Source: an uncultured Clostridia bacterium (GTDB lineage: Bacteria; Bacillota; Clostridia; Oscillospirales; CAG-272). From it: 64,000 nt of DNA. Made by a program: the position numbers and the translations under genes. The notes under the pieces were generated by a model that made no database searches, was not told the DNA's origin, and saw nothing but the letters and a program-made list of their open reading frames with translations. Shown piece after piece: positions 9,602 through 18,478 of the stretch (within the stretch, counting starts at the first letter, position 1; the number at the start of each line of letters is the position of its first letter). The stretch spans positions 203,894-267,893 of the forward strand of contig CALWJV010000015.1 of assembly GCA_944381115.1 (NCBI GenBank). The letters are read 5' to 3'.

Positions 9602-10375
9602 GTGGAAGAAAAATATCAACAGACAAAGTTTGTTTTTGATAAAACAGAGAATGCAGAAGATAATGACGCAATGAGCGGAGAAAGCAGGCAACCAGAGATA
9701 CCAGCACAAAATTCGGAATGCGATCCGAAAGAACCCGGACCAAAGGCAAACGAAGAAAAGAAAAAGCACGTTGGAAGAAAAAAAAGCGATCAGAATTTGG
9801 AGCAAAAATCAGATGGAACGGAAGTATCAGTCGCCACTGAAAAAATGCCAAAATCTAAGGCAATGCGTGTACTTGAAGCGATAATGTTTGCAAACGGTGA
9901 TGAGGTTTATTATGAGCAGTTTGCCAAAATAATCGGGTATACAACTAAGGAAGCAATAAAAATAGTCGATGCGTATGCCAAAATGTACGATAGCGGGAAT
10001 ATGCCGAGAGGGATAAGGTTTGTAAGGTACGATAAATGCTGTCAACTTACAACATGTCCGGATCTTGGTGAATATGTGACACAGATGATAGGTATAAGAG
10101 GCGAACCTCAACTCAGTGCCGCCGCAATGGAAACGCTTGCAATAGTAGCGTACAATCAGCCTGTAACGAGAGCATATATAGAACAGGTCAGAAGGGTTGA
10201 CAGTACAAGACCGATAACTGTACTGCTTGACAGAGATCTGATAGAAGAACAGGGAAGACTTGAAGTAATAGGCAGACCAAGGCTTTTCGGAACAACGCAG
10301 AACTTTCTTAAAACATTCGGGATAACTTCGCTTGATGAACTACCTTCACTGGATCTTTTTTCAGTAGACGGATAA
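9602..10375 (+). CDS. scpB: Segregation and condensation protein B with N-terminal extension
   Basis: A 257-residue ScpB, the winged-helix partner of ScpA in the SMC complex. The core begins near residue 80 (KAMRVLEAIMFA) and contains the typical LAIVAYNQPVTR block. ScpB is usually about 180-200 residues; here some 75 charged, low-complexity E/K/P-rich residues precede it. The GTG at 9602 has an AGGA site 7 bases upstream, which supports the long form. An internal ATG at 9845 could give a standard-length protein. Confidence 0.93.
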   Translation: MEEKYQQTKFVFDKTENAEDNDAMSGESRQPEIPAQNSECDPKEPGPKANEEKKKHVGRKKSDQNLEQKSDGTEVSVATEKMPKSKAMRVLEAIMFANGDEVYYEQFAKIIGYTTKEAIKIVDAYAKMYDSGNMPRGIRFVRYDKCCQLTTCPDLGEYVTQMIGIRGEPQLSAAAMETLAIVAYNQPVTRAYIEQVRRVDSTRPITVLLDRDLIEEQGRLEVIGRPRLFGTTQNFLKTFGITSLDELPSLDLFSVDG

Positions 10376-10512
10376 CAATAGTGTAATTGATATGAATTAT
10401 TCATGAGAATATAAAATAAAAGTGATGCAGCGAGGCAAAAATTTAATAAAGGCCTTATTTAAATAAAACGCATGATAGGAATTGCAGTATTAAATGTTGA
10501 AAGGACGGTTTT

Positions 10513-11220
10513 ATGGTATTTATAATTATCGGAATTTTAATTCTGTTTTTTATACTTTTACTGCTTTTATGGGTAAGACTGTCTCTCGTTTATGACCTGG
10601 AAGGTGCTGATGTTACGGTAAAATTTCTATTCATGAAATTCAAAATTATCAGAAAAGAAAAAAAGAAAATCAAAAAAGGCGATTTTAAAATAAAAAAATT
10701 TAGGAAAAGGCAAAAAAAAATACTTGCAAAATACCGAAAAAAAAGTATAAAAAGGAATAAAAAAGAGGAAGGAAAAAAGAGTACCGAAAACCATAAGAAA
10801 GGTCCAAAAAAAAGAAATCATAAAGATTTAATAAAAAAAATAATTAATTTTTCGGGTGTTATATTAAAGAAATTTTCAAGGTATCTGAATATTGACTGTT
10901 TAAGACTCATAATTGGAGTTGGGGGTAATGATGCTGCTGACATTGCGGTAAATTATGGTGTTGCTGTCCAGTCTGTTCAATACACTGCAACACTTTTGAA
11001 TAAAATAACAAATATAAATGAAAAAGAAGGCGCAGAGATCTCCGTTTATCCGGATTTTGCTGAGGGAAAATGGAGTGCAGATATATGTATAATTATGCGG
11101 TTACGTATCATTCATATATTAAAATTGGGAATCATTGCGCTTAAACAGTATTTAAAATATAAAACAATCCGTAAGAAAACAGGTATTAATGAAACGCCGG
11201 CAGAAAAAAAAGTAGCATAA
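10513..11220 (+). CDS. DUF2953 membrane-anchored protein (YtfI-like)
   Basis: A 235-residue protein with one N-terminal membrane helix (about 2-22), a very lysine-rich linker (about 50-115) and a conserved C-terminal DUF2953 part containing DAADIAVNYGVAV. In Bacillus the homologue ytfI lies directly upstream of ytfJ, and the same order is kept here, which supports the call. Function is unknown; a sporulation-related role is inferred only from this linkage. It has a clear GAAAGGACGG ribosome site. Confidence 0.8.
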   Translation: MVFIIIGILILFFILLLLLWVRLSLVYDLEGADVTVKFLFMKFKIIRKEKKKIKKGDFKIKKFRKRQKKILAKYRKKSIKRNKKEEGKKSTENHKKGPKKRNHKDLIKKIINFSGVILKKFSRYLNIDCLRLIIGVGGNDAADIAVNYGVAVQSVQYTATLLNKITNINEKEGAEISVYPDFAEGKWSADICIIMRLRIIHILKLGIIALKQYLKYKTIRKKTGINETPAEKKVA

Positions 11221-11270
11221 CGTAAAAAGCGATCCCAAAAAATAAAAGCAAAAAAGAAAGGTGCGAAAAA

Positions 11271-11726
11271 ATGGCAGATAACAAAATTAACGAGATCATA
11301 AGTACATCGCTGGAAAAGATCAAAGAACTTTCAGAAACAGGAACAGTTGTAGGTGAGCAGATTGAAACTAAATCCGGAACAGTCATAATCCCCGTATCAA
11401 AGGTCTCGCTCGGCTTTGCTTCGGGCGGAGTCGATCTTGATTTTGCGAAAAAAGTCGAACCTAAAAGCGATAAAAGAAACGGGTCATTTGGTGGCGGAGG
11501 AGGAACCGGACTTACTATAACACCGGTTGGATTTCTTATTATAAAGCCTGATGGTGACGTTAAAATGCTGAATGCGACTGCTCCGTCGGTTATTCATAGC
11601 GATAGCACGATAGGGGCAATCGGCGATATACTTGAAAAGTCTCCGGATATAATTAAAAGACTAAAAGAGGTATTTGCAAAGGACAAACCGCCGGTTGAAA
11701 TAAATTTTGAAGAAACCGGAGAATAG
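11271..11726 (+). CDS. gerW: Sporulation protein GerW/YtfJ
   Basis: A 151-residue protein of the GerW family, which in Bacillus is needed for spore germination with L-alanine. The family layout is present: an N-terminal helix, GTVIIPVSKVSLGFA, then a glycine-rich FGGGGGTG stretch and TPVGFLII. A good AAAGGTG site precedes the ATG. It marks a spore-forming lineage, with the spoVB-like gene at 54121. Confidence 0.93.
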   Translation: MADNKINEIISTSLEKIKELSETGTVVGEQIETKSGTVIIPVSKVSLGFASGGVDLDFAKKVEPKSDKRNGSFGGGGGTGLTITPVGFLIIKPDGDVKMLNATAPSVIHSDSTIGAIGDILEKSPDIIKRLKEVFAKDKPPVEINFEETGE

Positions 11727-11852
11727 TTTTTAGGAAAAATAAATAAAAAAGTAAAAAATATGATTATGAAAAATTATAAGATATATTTTCATAATAATAC
11801 AAAGAAAAAATATAATGCAAAAAAAATAGAATAAAAAAATAAGATTCGTCAT

Positions 11853-11870
11853 AGTATTTGCATAAATACT
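11853..11870. repeat. Inverted repeat before the dacF-type gene
   Basis: AGTATTT-GCAT-AAATACT: two perfect 7-base arms around a 4-base centre, ending 5 bases before the AAAGGGCGG ribosome site. It could be an operator or a small RNA hairpin next to the ribosome site. The surrounding 165-base gap is otherwise featureless and A-rich. Confidence 0.5.
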
Positions 11871-11892
11871 TATATAAAGGGCGGATATTATT

Positions 11893-13119
11893 TTGAAAAT
11901 ATTGAGATTTGCGATTTTTTTTGTGACCGTGGCAGTGCTTACTGCAGGATTTATCGGAACTGTTTTTAAGAAGAGTGATGAAAATAACGAAATGTCTGTC
12001 GGAACGGTGGAAACATTAGTAAAGGATTATTCAAATTTTGCAAAAGGTCAGGCGTTGATTACAGATAAAGAAATTACAGTTTCGGCAAAAAGCGTAATAC
12101 TGTGTACAGATAGCGGTATCGTGCTTTACGAAAAACAGGCTGATGTACCGCTTCCGATGGCAAGCATAACAAAGGTTATGACCGCGGTTATTGCACTTGA
12201 AAAAACAGAAGATATAAAAAAAGAGGTCGAGGTTAACCCCAAGGCAGTTGGTATAGAGGGAAGTTCTGTATATTTAAAGCCCGGAGAAAAGGTAAGTTTT
12301 GAAATGCTTTTATACAGTATCATGCTTGAAAGTGCAAACGATGCCGCAAGTGCTATTGCGTATGCAGTTTGCGGAAGCGAAGATGAGTTTGTTAAAGCAA
12401 TGAACGAAAAAGCTGTAGCGCTTTCAATGACATCAACGGCATTTAAAAATCCTCACGGTCTTTCAGAGGACGGTCATTATACAACAGCAAGGGATTATGC
12501 AAAGCTTATGTCATATGCATTGGAAAACCGGACATTTACCGAAATAATAGGTACAAAAAAGAAAGTTTATCCATCTTATGACGGAGAGATGACAAGAGTA
12601 CTTACAAACCATAACAGGCTTCTCAATACGTATAAAAATATGATAGGCGGAAAAACCGGTTTTACCAAGAGCAGCGGCAGAACACTTGTTACCGCTGCTG
12701 AAAAAGACGGTACAAAACTTATCTGCATAACTATAAATGCTCCAAATGACTGGAATGATCATGTATCACTTTATGAAAAAGGTTTTGATAGCGTAAGAAC
12801 GGAAATTTTTACAACCGAAGACTGCACTTTTGGTATTCCCGTGGCATGCGGAACAGTTGAATCCGTTCTTTGCGGCACACAAAAAGAAATAAGGATAACT
12901 GTAAAGCCGGATGAAGAAGTAACATTAAAATACTTTTGTCCGAAATTTTTGTTTGCTCCGATAGAAAGTGGCAAAGAAGTCGGAAGAATAGAGATTTATG
13001 TTAACGGAGAAAAAAAGACAGAAGAAAAAATATATACCCTTACCGGTATAGAAGGTAAAGAAAAAGAGGAAAAAAGCGGTATAATAAAGAAGATTACTGA
13101 TTTTATCAACGAAAAATAA
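11893..13119 (+). CDS. D-alanyl-D-alanine carboxypeptidase, S11 family (DacF/PBP5 type)
   Basis: A 408-residue low-molecular-weight penicillin-binding protein that trims the terminal D-Ala from peptidoglycan stem peptides outside the membrane. A signal/anchor helix (about 4-25) is followed by all three motifs: SxxK as SITK (S91, K94), SxN as SAN (147-149) and KTG (254-256). A C-terminal beta domain follows. The start is TTG 11893, 8 bases behind AAAGGGCGG. Position after gerW suggests the DacF-type carboxypeptidase of sporulation, but a vegetative role cannot be excluded. Compare the degenerate homologue at 53047. Confidence 0.92.
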   Translation: MKILRFAIFFVTVAVLTAGFIGTVFKKSDENNEMSVGTVETLVKDYSNFAKGQALITDKEITVSAKSVILCTDSGIVLYEKQADVPLPMASITKVMTAVIALEKTEDIKKEVEVNPKAVGIEGSSVYLKPGEKVSFEMLLYSIMLESANDAASAIAYAVCGSEDEFVKAMNEKAVALSMTSTAFKNPHGLSEDGHYTTARDYAKLMSYALENRTFTEIIGTKKKVYPSYDGEMTRVLTNHNRLLNTYKNMIGGKTGFTKSSGRTLVTAAEKDGTKLICITINAPNDWNDHVSLYEKGFDSVRTEIFTTEDCTFGIPVACGTVESVLCGTQKEIRITVKPDEEVTLKYFCPKFLFAPIESGKEVGRIEIYVNGEKKTEEKIYTLTGIEGKEKEEKSGIIKKITDFINEK

Positions 13120-13139
13120 AAAATTACGGTTCAGAAAAA

Positions 13140-13874
13140 ATGGAAGAAATAAGAATACATAAATTTATTGCAGATTCGGGCATAATGTCAAGAAGGCATG
13201 CAGAGGAAGCAATAAAAAGAGGCGAGATAAAGGTAAACGGAGAGGTGGCGGAACTTGGAAGAAAAATAGACCCGCAAACCGACACTGTTGAGTACAACGG
13301 AAAGCCGATAAAAAAAGAAAGAACATATAATACGTATATAATGCTTAATAAGCCAGTAGGATATGTAACAACGATGAACGATGAAAAAGGGCGTCCGACA
13401 GTAAAGGACCTAACTTCTGATGTGGGCGGGCGTGTTTATCCGATAGGAAGACTTGACCTTGAAAGCGAAGGCTTGCTTATACTCACGGATGACGGGGAAC
13501 TTGCCAACCGGATTACACATCCAAGACATAAAATACCGAAATATTATAACGTAACGATCAAAGGAGAGTTAACACTTTTACAGAGAAAAAAACTTTCCTC
13601 TGCAATGGATATCGACGGATATATTATACAGCCGGTAAAAAATGAAGTAATATCAATGAATAAAGAGCGGACCGTGCTGAAAATGGAACTTTATGAAGGA
13701 AGAAACAGGCAAATAAGAAAGATGTGTGAAAAACAGGAACTTACGGTTTTAAAACTTAAACGTATTGCCATAGGAAATATAAATCTCGGGAACTTGAAGT
13801 CAGGAAGTTGGAAAAAACTTTCCAAGGAGCAGATAGATTACCTCAAGACTGCTTGCGGACTCAAGAAAGGTTGA
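13140..13874 (+). CDS. rluB: rRNA pseudouridine synthase, RluB/RsuA family
   Basis: A 244-residue enzyme that isomerises a uridine in rRNA; RluB homologues modify 23S rRNA. An N-terminal S4 RNA-binding domain (about 4-60) precedes the catalytic domain with GRLDLESEG, where D106 is the catalytic aspartate, and the LLILTDDG motif. It starts 20 bases after the carboxypeptidase gene with a poor ribosome site, so coupling is likely. In Bacillus a homologue also neighbours scpAB and a dac gene. Confidence 0.93.
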   Translation: MEEIRIHKFIADSGIMSRRHAEEAIKRGEIKVNGEVAELGRKIDPQTDTVEYNGKPIKKERTYNTYIMLNKPVGYVTTMNDEKGRPTVKDLTSDVGGRVYPIGRLDLESEGLLILTDDGELANRITHPRHKIPKYYNVTIKGELTLLQRKKLSSAMDIDGYIIQPVKNEVISMNKERTVLKMELYEGRNRQIRKMCEKQELTVLKLKRIAIGNINLGNLKSGSWKKLSKEQIDYLKTACGLKKG

Positions 13875-13933
13875 TTTTGAATATAAAAATTGTAAACGGA
13901 TTTTATTTAAAACTGGAAAAAGAGGAAAATAAA

Positions 13934-14311
13934 ATGTTGAAAATAATACCGATGACATCTTCTGCCGAGCAGGAGAGGATCTGCCTGCAATGCGGAATAG
14001 CGTATGATAAAACAAAGTTTGCATACGGCGCATATGAAGATGGTGAGACTGTCGGGGCGTCAGTTTTTTATGTTGAAAACGGAATAGGGTATATAACGGA
14101 TCTGAAGATAAAGGATGAAAATGATCTTTCGCTTGCAATGATATTGGGCCGTGCAGTTTTAAACTTTCTCGATTTGCATGGGGTAAATGAGGTTTTTTTT
14201 AAAAGACGCGGGGAATTTTATGATAAGGCGGCAAAAACAATAGGTTTTAAGGAAAAAAACGGTAATTTTTACGCAAACCTTACCGGAATGTTTACATCAG
14301 GATATCATTAA
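13934..14311 (+). CDS. Small GNAT-like acetyltransferase, tentative
   Basis: A 125-residue protein. The ATG at 13934 has AGAGGA 7 bases upstream; the frame extends farther upstream but only by overlapping rluB. Beta-strand/helix alternation with GETVGASVFYVENGIGYITDLKI and a later EFYDKAAKTIGF resembles a GNAT N-acetyltransferase with its C-terminal strand-helix. The acetyl-CoA P-loop (Q/RxxGxG/A) is not obvious, so activity and substrate are unknown. Confidence 0.6.
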   Translation: MLKIIPMTSSAEQERICLQCGIAYDKTKFAYGAYEDGETVGASVFYVENGIGYITDLKIKDENDLSLAMILGRAVLNFLDLHGVNEVFFKRRGEFYDKAAKTIGFKEKNGNFYANLTGMFTSGYH

Positions 14312-14439
14312 AAAATTGCCGCAGAGCATTATGTACTTATAAGTAATTTGATCATATGCAGTTTGTATGCCGTGTGAAGTGACACTTGCAACCAATGTTT
14401 TATGACATGAAAAATTAAAATAGTAAGGAAGGCTGAAAA

Positions 14440-15456
14440 ATGAAAATTTTACTTACCGGAGGAGCCGGCTACATAGGCTCGCATACAGCAGTTGAACTTA
14501 TCGGTCTTGGGTATGATGTGGTTATCGTCGATAACCTCAGGAACAGTAGCGAAAAAGTTCTTGACAGAATAGAAATGATAAGCGGGAAAAAGCCTGTATT
14601 CTATAAAATTGACTGCTGCGACAGAACTGCCCTTGAGCAGATGTTTTCAAAGGAGAATATAGATGCAGTGATTCATTTTGCGGGACTTAAAGCGGTAGGT
14701 GAATCATGCAGTATACCGATCGAATATTACAGAAATAATATAGATTCAACACTGGCGCTTTTGGACGTAATGAAAAAAAATAATGTAAATAACATTATTT
14801 TCAGTTCTTCTGCAACGGTTTACGGTGCTCCGGATACAGTGCCGATAAAAGAGACGGCACCGGTCGGAAGGTGTACAAATCCTTATGGTTGGACAAAATA
14901 TATGAATGAAGTAATTTTAACTGATGCTGCAAAGGCAGACCCTGAACTTTCGGTAGTTCTCCTGAGATATTTTAATCCTGTAGGAGCCCATAAAAGCGGA
15001 TTTATCGGAGAATCTCCGAGCGGAATACCGAATAACCTTATGCCTTACATAACCCAGGTTGCTGTAGGAAAACTGAAACAACTTTCTATATTCGGTAACG
15101 ATTATAATACACACGATGGTACAGGAGTGCGCGATTATATTCATGTTGTTGACCTTGCAAAAGGGCATGCCAGTGCAATAGAATACGCGATGAAACACAA
15201 AGGGACGGAGGTATTTAATCTCGGAACAAGTGTAGGGTACAGTGTACTTGATATTGTTAAAGCATTCGAGGAAGCAACAGGAGTTAAAGTACCATACAGA
15301 ATAGCAGAGCGTCGACCGGGAGATATTGCCGAGTGTTACTCAGATGCGCAAAAATCCAAAGAGATTCTCGGGTGGACGGCACAGTATAATCTTGTTGATA
15401 TGTGCAGGGACAGTTGGAACTGGCAGAGAAAAAATCCGAACGGATACGAAGGATAG
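14440..15456 (+). CDS. galE: UDP-glucose 4-epimerase
   Basis: A 338-residue short-chain dehydrogenase-type epimerase interconverting UDP-glucose and UDP-galactose. NAD-binding GGAGYIGSH is at 7-15, SSSAT at 122-126, and the catalytic YxxxK is Y149/K153. Length is typical of GalE. A good AAGGAAGG site precedes it. It ends the plus-strand run and is followed by a terminator. Confidence 0.95.
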   Translation: MKILLTGGAGYIGSHTAVELIGLGYDVVIVDNLRNSSEKVLDRIEMISGKKPVFYKIDCCDRTALEQMFSKENIDAVIHFAGLKAVGESCSIPIEYYRNNIDSTLALLDVMKKNNVNNIIFSSSATVYGAPDTVPIKETAPVGRCTNPYGWTKYMNEVILTDAAKADPELSVVLLRYFNPVGAHKSGFIGESPSGIPNNLMPYITQVAVGKLKQLSIFGNDYNTHDGTGVRDYIHVVDLAKGHASAIEYAMKHKGTEVFNLGTSVGYSVLDIVKAFEEATGVKVPYRIAERRPGDIAECYSDAQKSKEILGWTAQYNLVDMCRDSWNWQRKNPNGYEG

Positions 15457-15527
15457 GCAAGAAAGAGTATTTACTGTGGTTCAAAAATAAAAATAGCAAA
15501 TGGCGCAATTTTATCATTTATGCATAT

Positions 15528-15565
15528 AAAAAATCTACGAAAAAGGTTATTTTCGTAGATTTTTT
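15528..15565. terminator. Bidirectional terminator between galE and glmM
   Basis: Perfect arms AAAAATCTACGAAAA / TTTTCGTAGATTTTT around a short GGTTA loop, with A- and T-runs on both sides. It separates the convergent galE and glmM transcripts. The rest of the 15457-15706 gap is plain AT-rich sequence. Confidence 0.88.
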
Positions 15566-15706
15566 AAATTAAAAAAATATAAAAATAAAAAAATTAATTG
15601 TTTTTTTAATACTTTATGCTGATTTTCAATCTTTGGTTATCTTAAAAAATTGAGCATTTAAAATAGTATTTTGTAATAAATTTTTAATGAGTAAAAATTG
15701 TAATGA

Positions 15707-17053
15707 TCAGTTGAGCGCCGACATTATCGTATCAGCAACTTTTTTAGCAACGCTTACAATAAGTTTACGGTTTGCCCCTTCGGTCATAACCCTTATAAGC
15801 GGTTCAGTTCCGGAAGGACGTACGATAATGCGTCCCGATTCACCAAGTTCTGCTTCTGCGGCACTGATCGCCGCTTTTATATCCGGGTCAGTATAGAAAC
15901 GAAGTTTACCCTCAGCGCTCACATTTAAATTAATAAGTTCCTGTGGTGCGCGCTTCATGACAGAAGCAAGATCGGAAAGAGATTTACCGCTTCTGCCCAT
16001 AAGAGAAAGAATTTGAACAGCGGTAAGTTGACCGTCGCCTGTTGTAGCAAAATCCTTAAAAATAATGTGTCCGGATTGTTCGCCGCCAAGTTTGTAATCG
16101 CCGAGGTTCATTTCTTCCAGAACAAACCTGTCTCCGACTTTTGTGGGGATAAATTTTATATCATTATCGCGGCAGAATTTAGTAAATCCAAAATTGGTCA
16201 TTATTGTACCTACGACAGTATTGTTTTTAAGGAGTCCCCTTTTTTTAAGATCGAGTGAACAGATAGCAAGAATAAAGTCACCGTCAACAAGATTGCCTTT
16301 ATTGTCTATACAAAGACATCTGTCGGCATCTCCGTCAAAAGCAAACCCTGCGTCAAGACTGTTTTTGACAACAAATTCTGCAAGAGCATCAATATGAGTA
16401 GAACCACAGTTTTTGTTTATGTTATACCCGTCAGGATCAGCAGACAGTACCGTTACATCGGCGCCGAGTGCACGGAAAAGTTCAGGAGCGGTTCTGCTTG
16501 CACTTCCGTTAGAACAGTCGATACATATTTTAAGCCCTGAAAAAGATGCAGAAGCAGTAGATTCAAGATACTTTTCATATTCCTTAACATATTTTTCCGC
16601 ATTAATGACATTTCCTACACTGTCAGAAGAAGGATGCAGATATTTATCGGGCATTAAAATCATCGTTTCGATTTGATCTTCAAGCGCGTCAGGTAATTTA
16701 AAACCGTCACCGGAAAAAATTTTAATTCCGTTGTATTCTGAGGGATTATGAGAAGCCGATATCATAATGCCGGCATCTGCGTTATGTTTTTTGACCAGAT
16801 ATGCAACTGCCGGAGTTGAAACAACACCGAGATATAAAACATCTGCGCCCATAGAGCAAAGACCTGCCGTAACTCCGCTTGCCAGCATGTCTGTGGAGAT
16901 TCTCGTATCGCCTCCGACCATTACTACAGGTTTTTTATCTTGTCTGCTTTTTAAAATAACTGCTGTTGCACGTCCCAGTGAAAGTGCAAGTTCGCATGTA
17001 AGTTCATCGTTTGCTATACCTCTTACACCGTCAGTACCGAATAATCTGCCCAT
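15707..17053 (-). CDS. glmM: Phosphoglucosamine mutase
   Basis: A 448-residue alpha-D-phosphohexomutase that converts glucosamine-6-phosphate to glucosamine-1-phosphate for UDP-GlcNAc and cell wall synthesis. Its motifs are MGRLFGTDGVRG at the N-terminus, SASHNP with phosphoserine S101, the metal loop DGDADR (241-246), and the C-terminal RPSGTEP phosphate-binding loop. It lies 107 bases downstream of the left-handed beta-helix gene at 17161, probably in one transcript. Confidence 0.96.
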   Translation of the reverse strand: MGRLFGTDGVRGIANDELTCELALSLGRATAVILKSRQDKKPVVMVGGDTRISTDMLASGVTAGLCSMGADVLYLGVVSTPAVAYLVKKHNADAGIMISASHNPSEYNGIKIFSGDGFKLPDALEDQIETMILMPDKYLHPSSDSVGNVINAEKYVKEYEKYLESTASASFSGLKICIDCSNGSASRTAPELFRALGADVTVLSADPDGYNINKNCGSTHIDALAEFVVKNSLDAGFAFDGDADRCLCIDNKGNLVDGDFILAICSLDLKKRGLLKNNTVVGTIMTNFGFTKFCRDNDIKFIPTKVGDRFVLEEMNLGDYKLGGEQSGHIIFKDFATTGDGQLTAVQILSLMGRSGKSLSDLASVMKRAPQELINLNVSAEGKLRFYTDPDIKAAISAAEAELGESGRIIVRPSGTEPLIRVMTEGANRKLIVSVAKKVADTIMSALN

Positions 17054-17160
17054 TGTATTGTTCCTTTCAGATCTGTTTTAATAAAATGATTTAATAAGGA
17101 AAATGTTGCAATGAAATAAAAGTAAAAAAAGATGATTATTATAACATATAAGACAAATAT

Positions 17161-17823
17161 TTATTTTTTAGGGGAAATTTCTCCTGCATTTTTGTAAATG
17201 GAGTTTTCATTTATATATCCTCTGACAGATGAAAGAGGATATACCGAAGAATTAGATGCAATAACAGTACCCGGATTCAGAACACTTCCGCAGCCGATTT
17301 CAACAAAGTCGCCGAGAATGGCACCGAACTTTTTAAATCCGGTATCAAAGCGATCTTTGCCGTACGATGTAGCAACATTGGTTTTATCGCTTTTAACATT
17401 TGAAGTTATTGACCCAGCACCCATGTGAGATTTGTAACCGAGAATGGAATCGCCCACATAGTTGTAATGCGGAACCTGAACATTGTCAAAAAGAATAACG
17501 TTTTTAAGTTCAGTACTGTTTCCTACAACAGTATTTTTACCGACAATAGCAGCGCCTCGGATAAAAGCACAGTGACGGATTTCAGCATTTTCGTCAATTA
17601 TGCATGGACCTTCAATAAATGCTGAAGGAGCAATTTTTGCACTTTTTGCTATCCAGATATCTTCTCCTTTTTTGTAAAAAACTTCATCTGAAAGAGTCTG
17701 TCCAAGGTTGCAGATGAAATTTTTTATTTCAGGTAAAACTTGATGCGGATATTTTTTATCTTTGAATATCTCAGCAGCAATTGTGTGGTCAATTGAAAGT
17801 TGTTTTTTTATAAAATCAGACAC
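17161..17823 (-). CDS. Left-handed beta-helix protein, GlmU-acetyltransferase-like
   Basis: A 220-residue protein whose central two-thirds are hexapeptide-repeat turns (IAPSAFIEGPCIID, NAEIRHCAFIRG, and so on) forming a left-handed beta-helix like the C-terminal half of GlmU. It has no N-terminal uridylyltransferase motif, so it is not a full GlmU. Position upstream of glmM suggests a role in UDP-GlcNAc supply or another nucleotide-sugar acylation (inference). The start is GTG 17823, 7 bases behind GGGAGG (17831-17836); the in-frame TTG farther upstream overlaps that ribosome site and is rejected. Confidence 0.78.
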   Translation of the reverse strand: MSDFIKKQLSIDHTIAAEIFKDKKYPHQVLPEIKNFICNLGQTLSDEVFYKKGEDIWIAKSAKIAPSAFIEGPCIIDENAEIRHCAFIRGAAIVGKNTVVGNSTELKNVILFDNVQVPHYNYVGDSILGYKSHMGAGSITSNVKSDKTNVATSYGKDRFDTGFKKFGAILGDFVEIGCGSVLNPGTVIASNSSVYPLSSVRGYINENSIYKNAGEISPKK

Positions 17824-18189
17824 TTTAGTACCTCCCGGCAAGGAAAAGTAAATTTTTAATATAATGTGATTTTTGTTTATCCGGTATTTTAAGTTTAAAA
17901 TATGTTAAGTTAAGTGCGGAAAAATATGTTGGTTTCTTATAAATTATTATATGCACAATTTTGTATGTGTTACAGAGTATTTGAAAATAAAAGAAATCTT
18001 AAAATATTTTTATTGTTAAAATAAAAATTATGTAAACTAAAAAACATATAAATTGCAAATATAAAATATTTTAAATTAAGTTTTTCAGCATAAAATTTTC
18101 ATAATAAAATTTATTATAATTTTAAAAAATAAATTTGCTATTTGTAAGTATAGACCGATGTGTATCAATATAAATGGAGAAAATATACT
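17824..18189. other. AT-rich intergenic stretch, no gene found
   Basis: Apart from the GGGAGG ribosome site of the beta-helix gene at its left end, I find no convincing reading frame or RNA. Minus-strand TTGCAA-17-TTACAT is the best promoter-like match but is weak in such AT-rich sequence. Confidence 0.5.
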
Positions 18190-18221
18190 TAAAAAAGCCC
18201 ATTACTCTCGTAATGAGCTTT
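18190..18221 (-). terminator. Terminator of tRNA-Gly
   Basis: On the minus strand AAAGCTCATTAC-gaga-GTAATGGGCTTT is followed by a T-run, directly downstream of the tRNA-Gly CCA end. Confidence 0.88.
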
Positions 18222-18223
18222 GG

Positions 18224-18297
18224 TGGAGCGGGTGATGGGAATCGAACCCACGCGACCAGCTTGGAAGGCTGGGATTCTACCATTGAACTACACCCGC
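18224..18297 (-). tRNA. tRNA-Gly (anticodon TCC)
   Basis: The minus-strand cloverleaf has acceptor GCGGGTG/CACCCGC, anticodon loop CTTCCAA within CCAGC/GCTGG, T-loop TTCGATT, discriminator T and encoded CCA. It is a single-gene unit with its own promoter and terminator. Confidence 0.96.
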
Positions 18298-18313
18298 ATA
18301 TTCAACGTTAAAT

Positions 18314-18342
18314 ATTATACTACAAAAGTGTTTGCTTGTCAA
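18314..18342 (-). promoter_or_regulatory. Consensus sigma-A promoter of tRNA-Gly
   Basis: Minus strand: TTGACA (18337-18342), 17 bases, TATAAT (18314-18319), ending 16 bases before the tRNA. Confidence 0.9.
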
Positions 18343-18420
18343 TAGATTTTCGAAAAAAATTTCTAAAAAATATAAAGGATTTTTAAATGGTAAAATTATA
18401 ATAAAATTTACTTATCGCGA

Positions 18421-18450
18421 TTGACAAATTACACATAGTTATGATATACT
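18421..18450 (+). promoter_or_regulatory. Promoter of the acidic/zinc-ribbon gene pair
   Basis: TTGACA at 18421-18426, an 18-base spacer, TATACT at 18445-18450; the GGAGGG ribosome site and ATG 18479 follow. Confidence 0.75.
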
Positions 18451-18478
18451 TAAAAATGAATAAAGCGGAGGGAAAACG

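Noticed and set aside
15687..17081. Several plus-strand open frames of 60-100 codons opposite glmM
   Set aside because: They are shadows of glmM: no ribosome sites, odd composition, and the glmM motifs are continuous on the minus strand.
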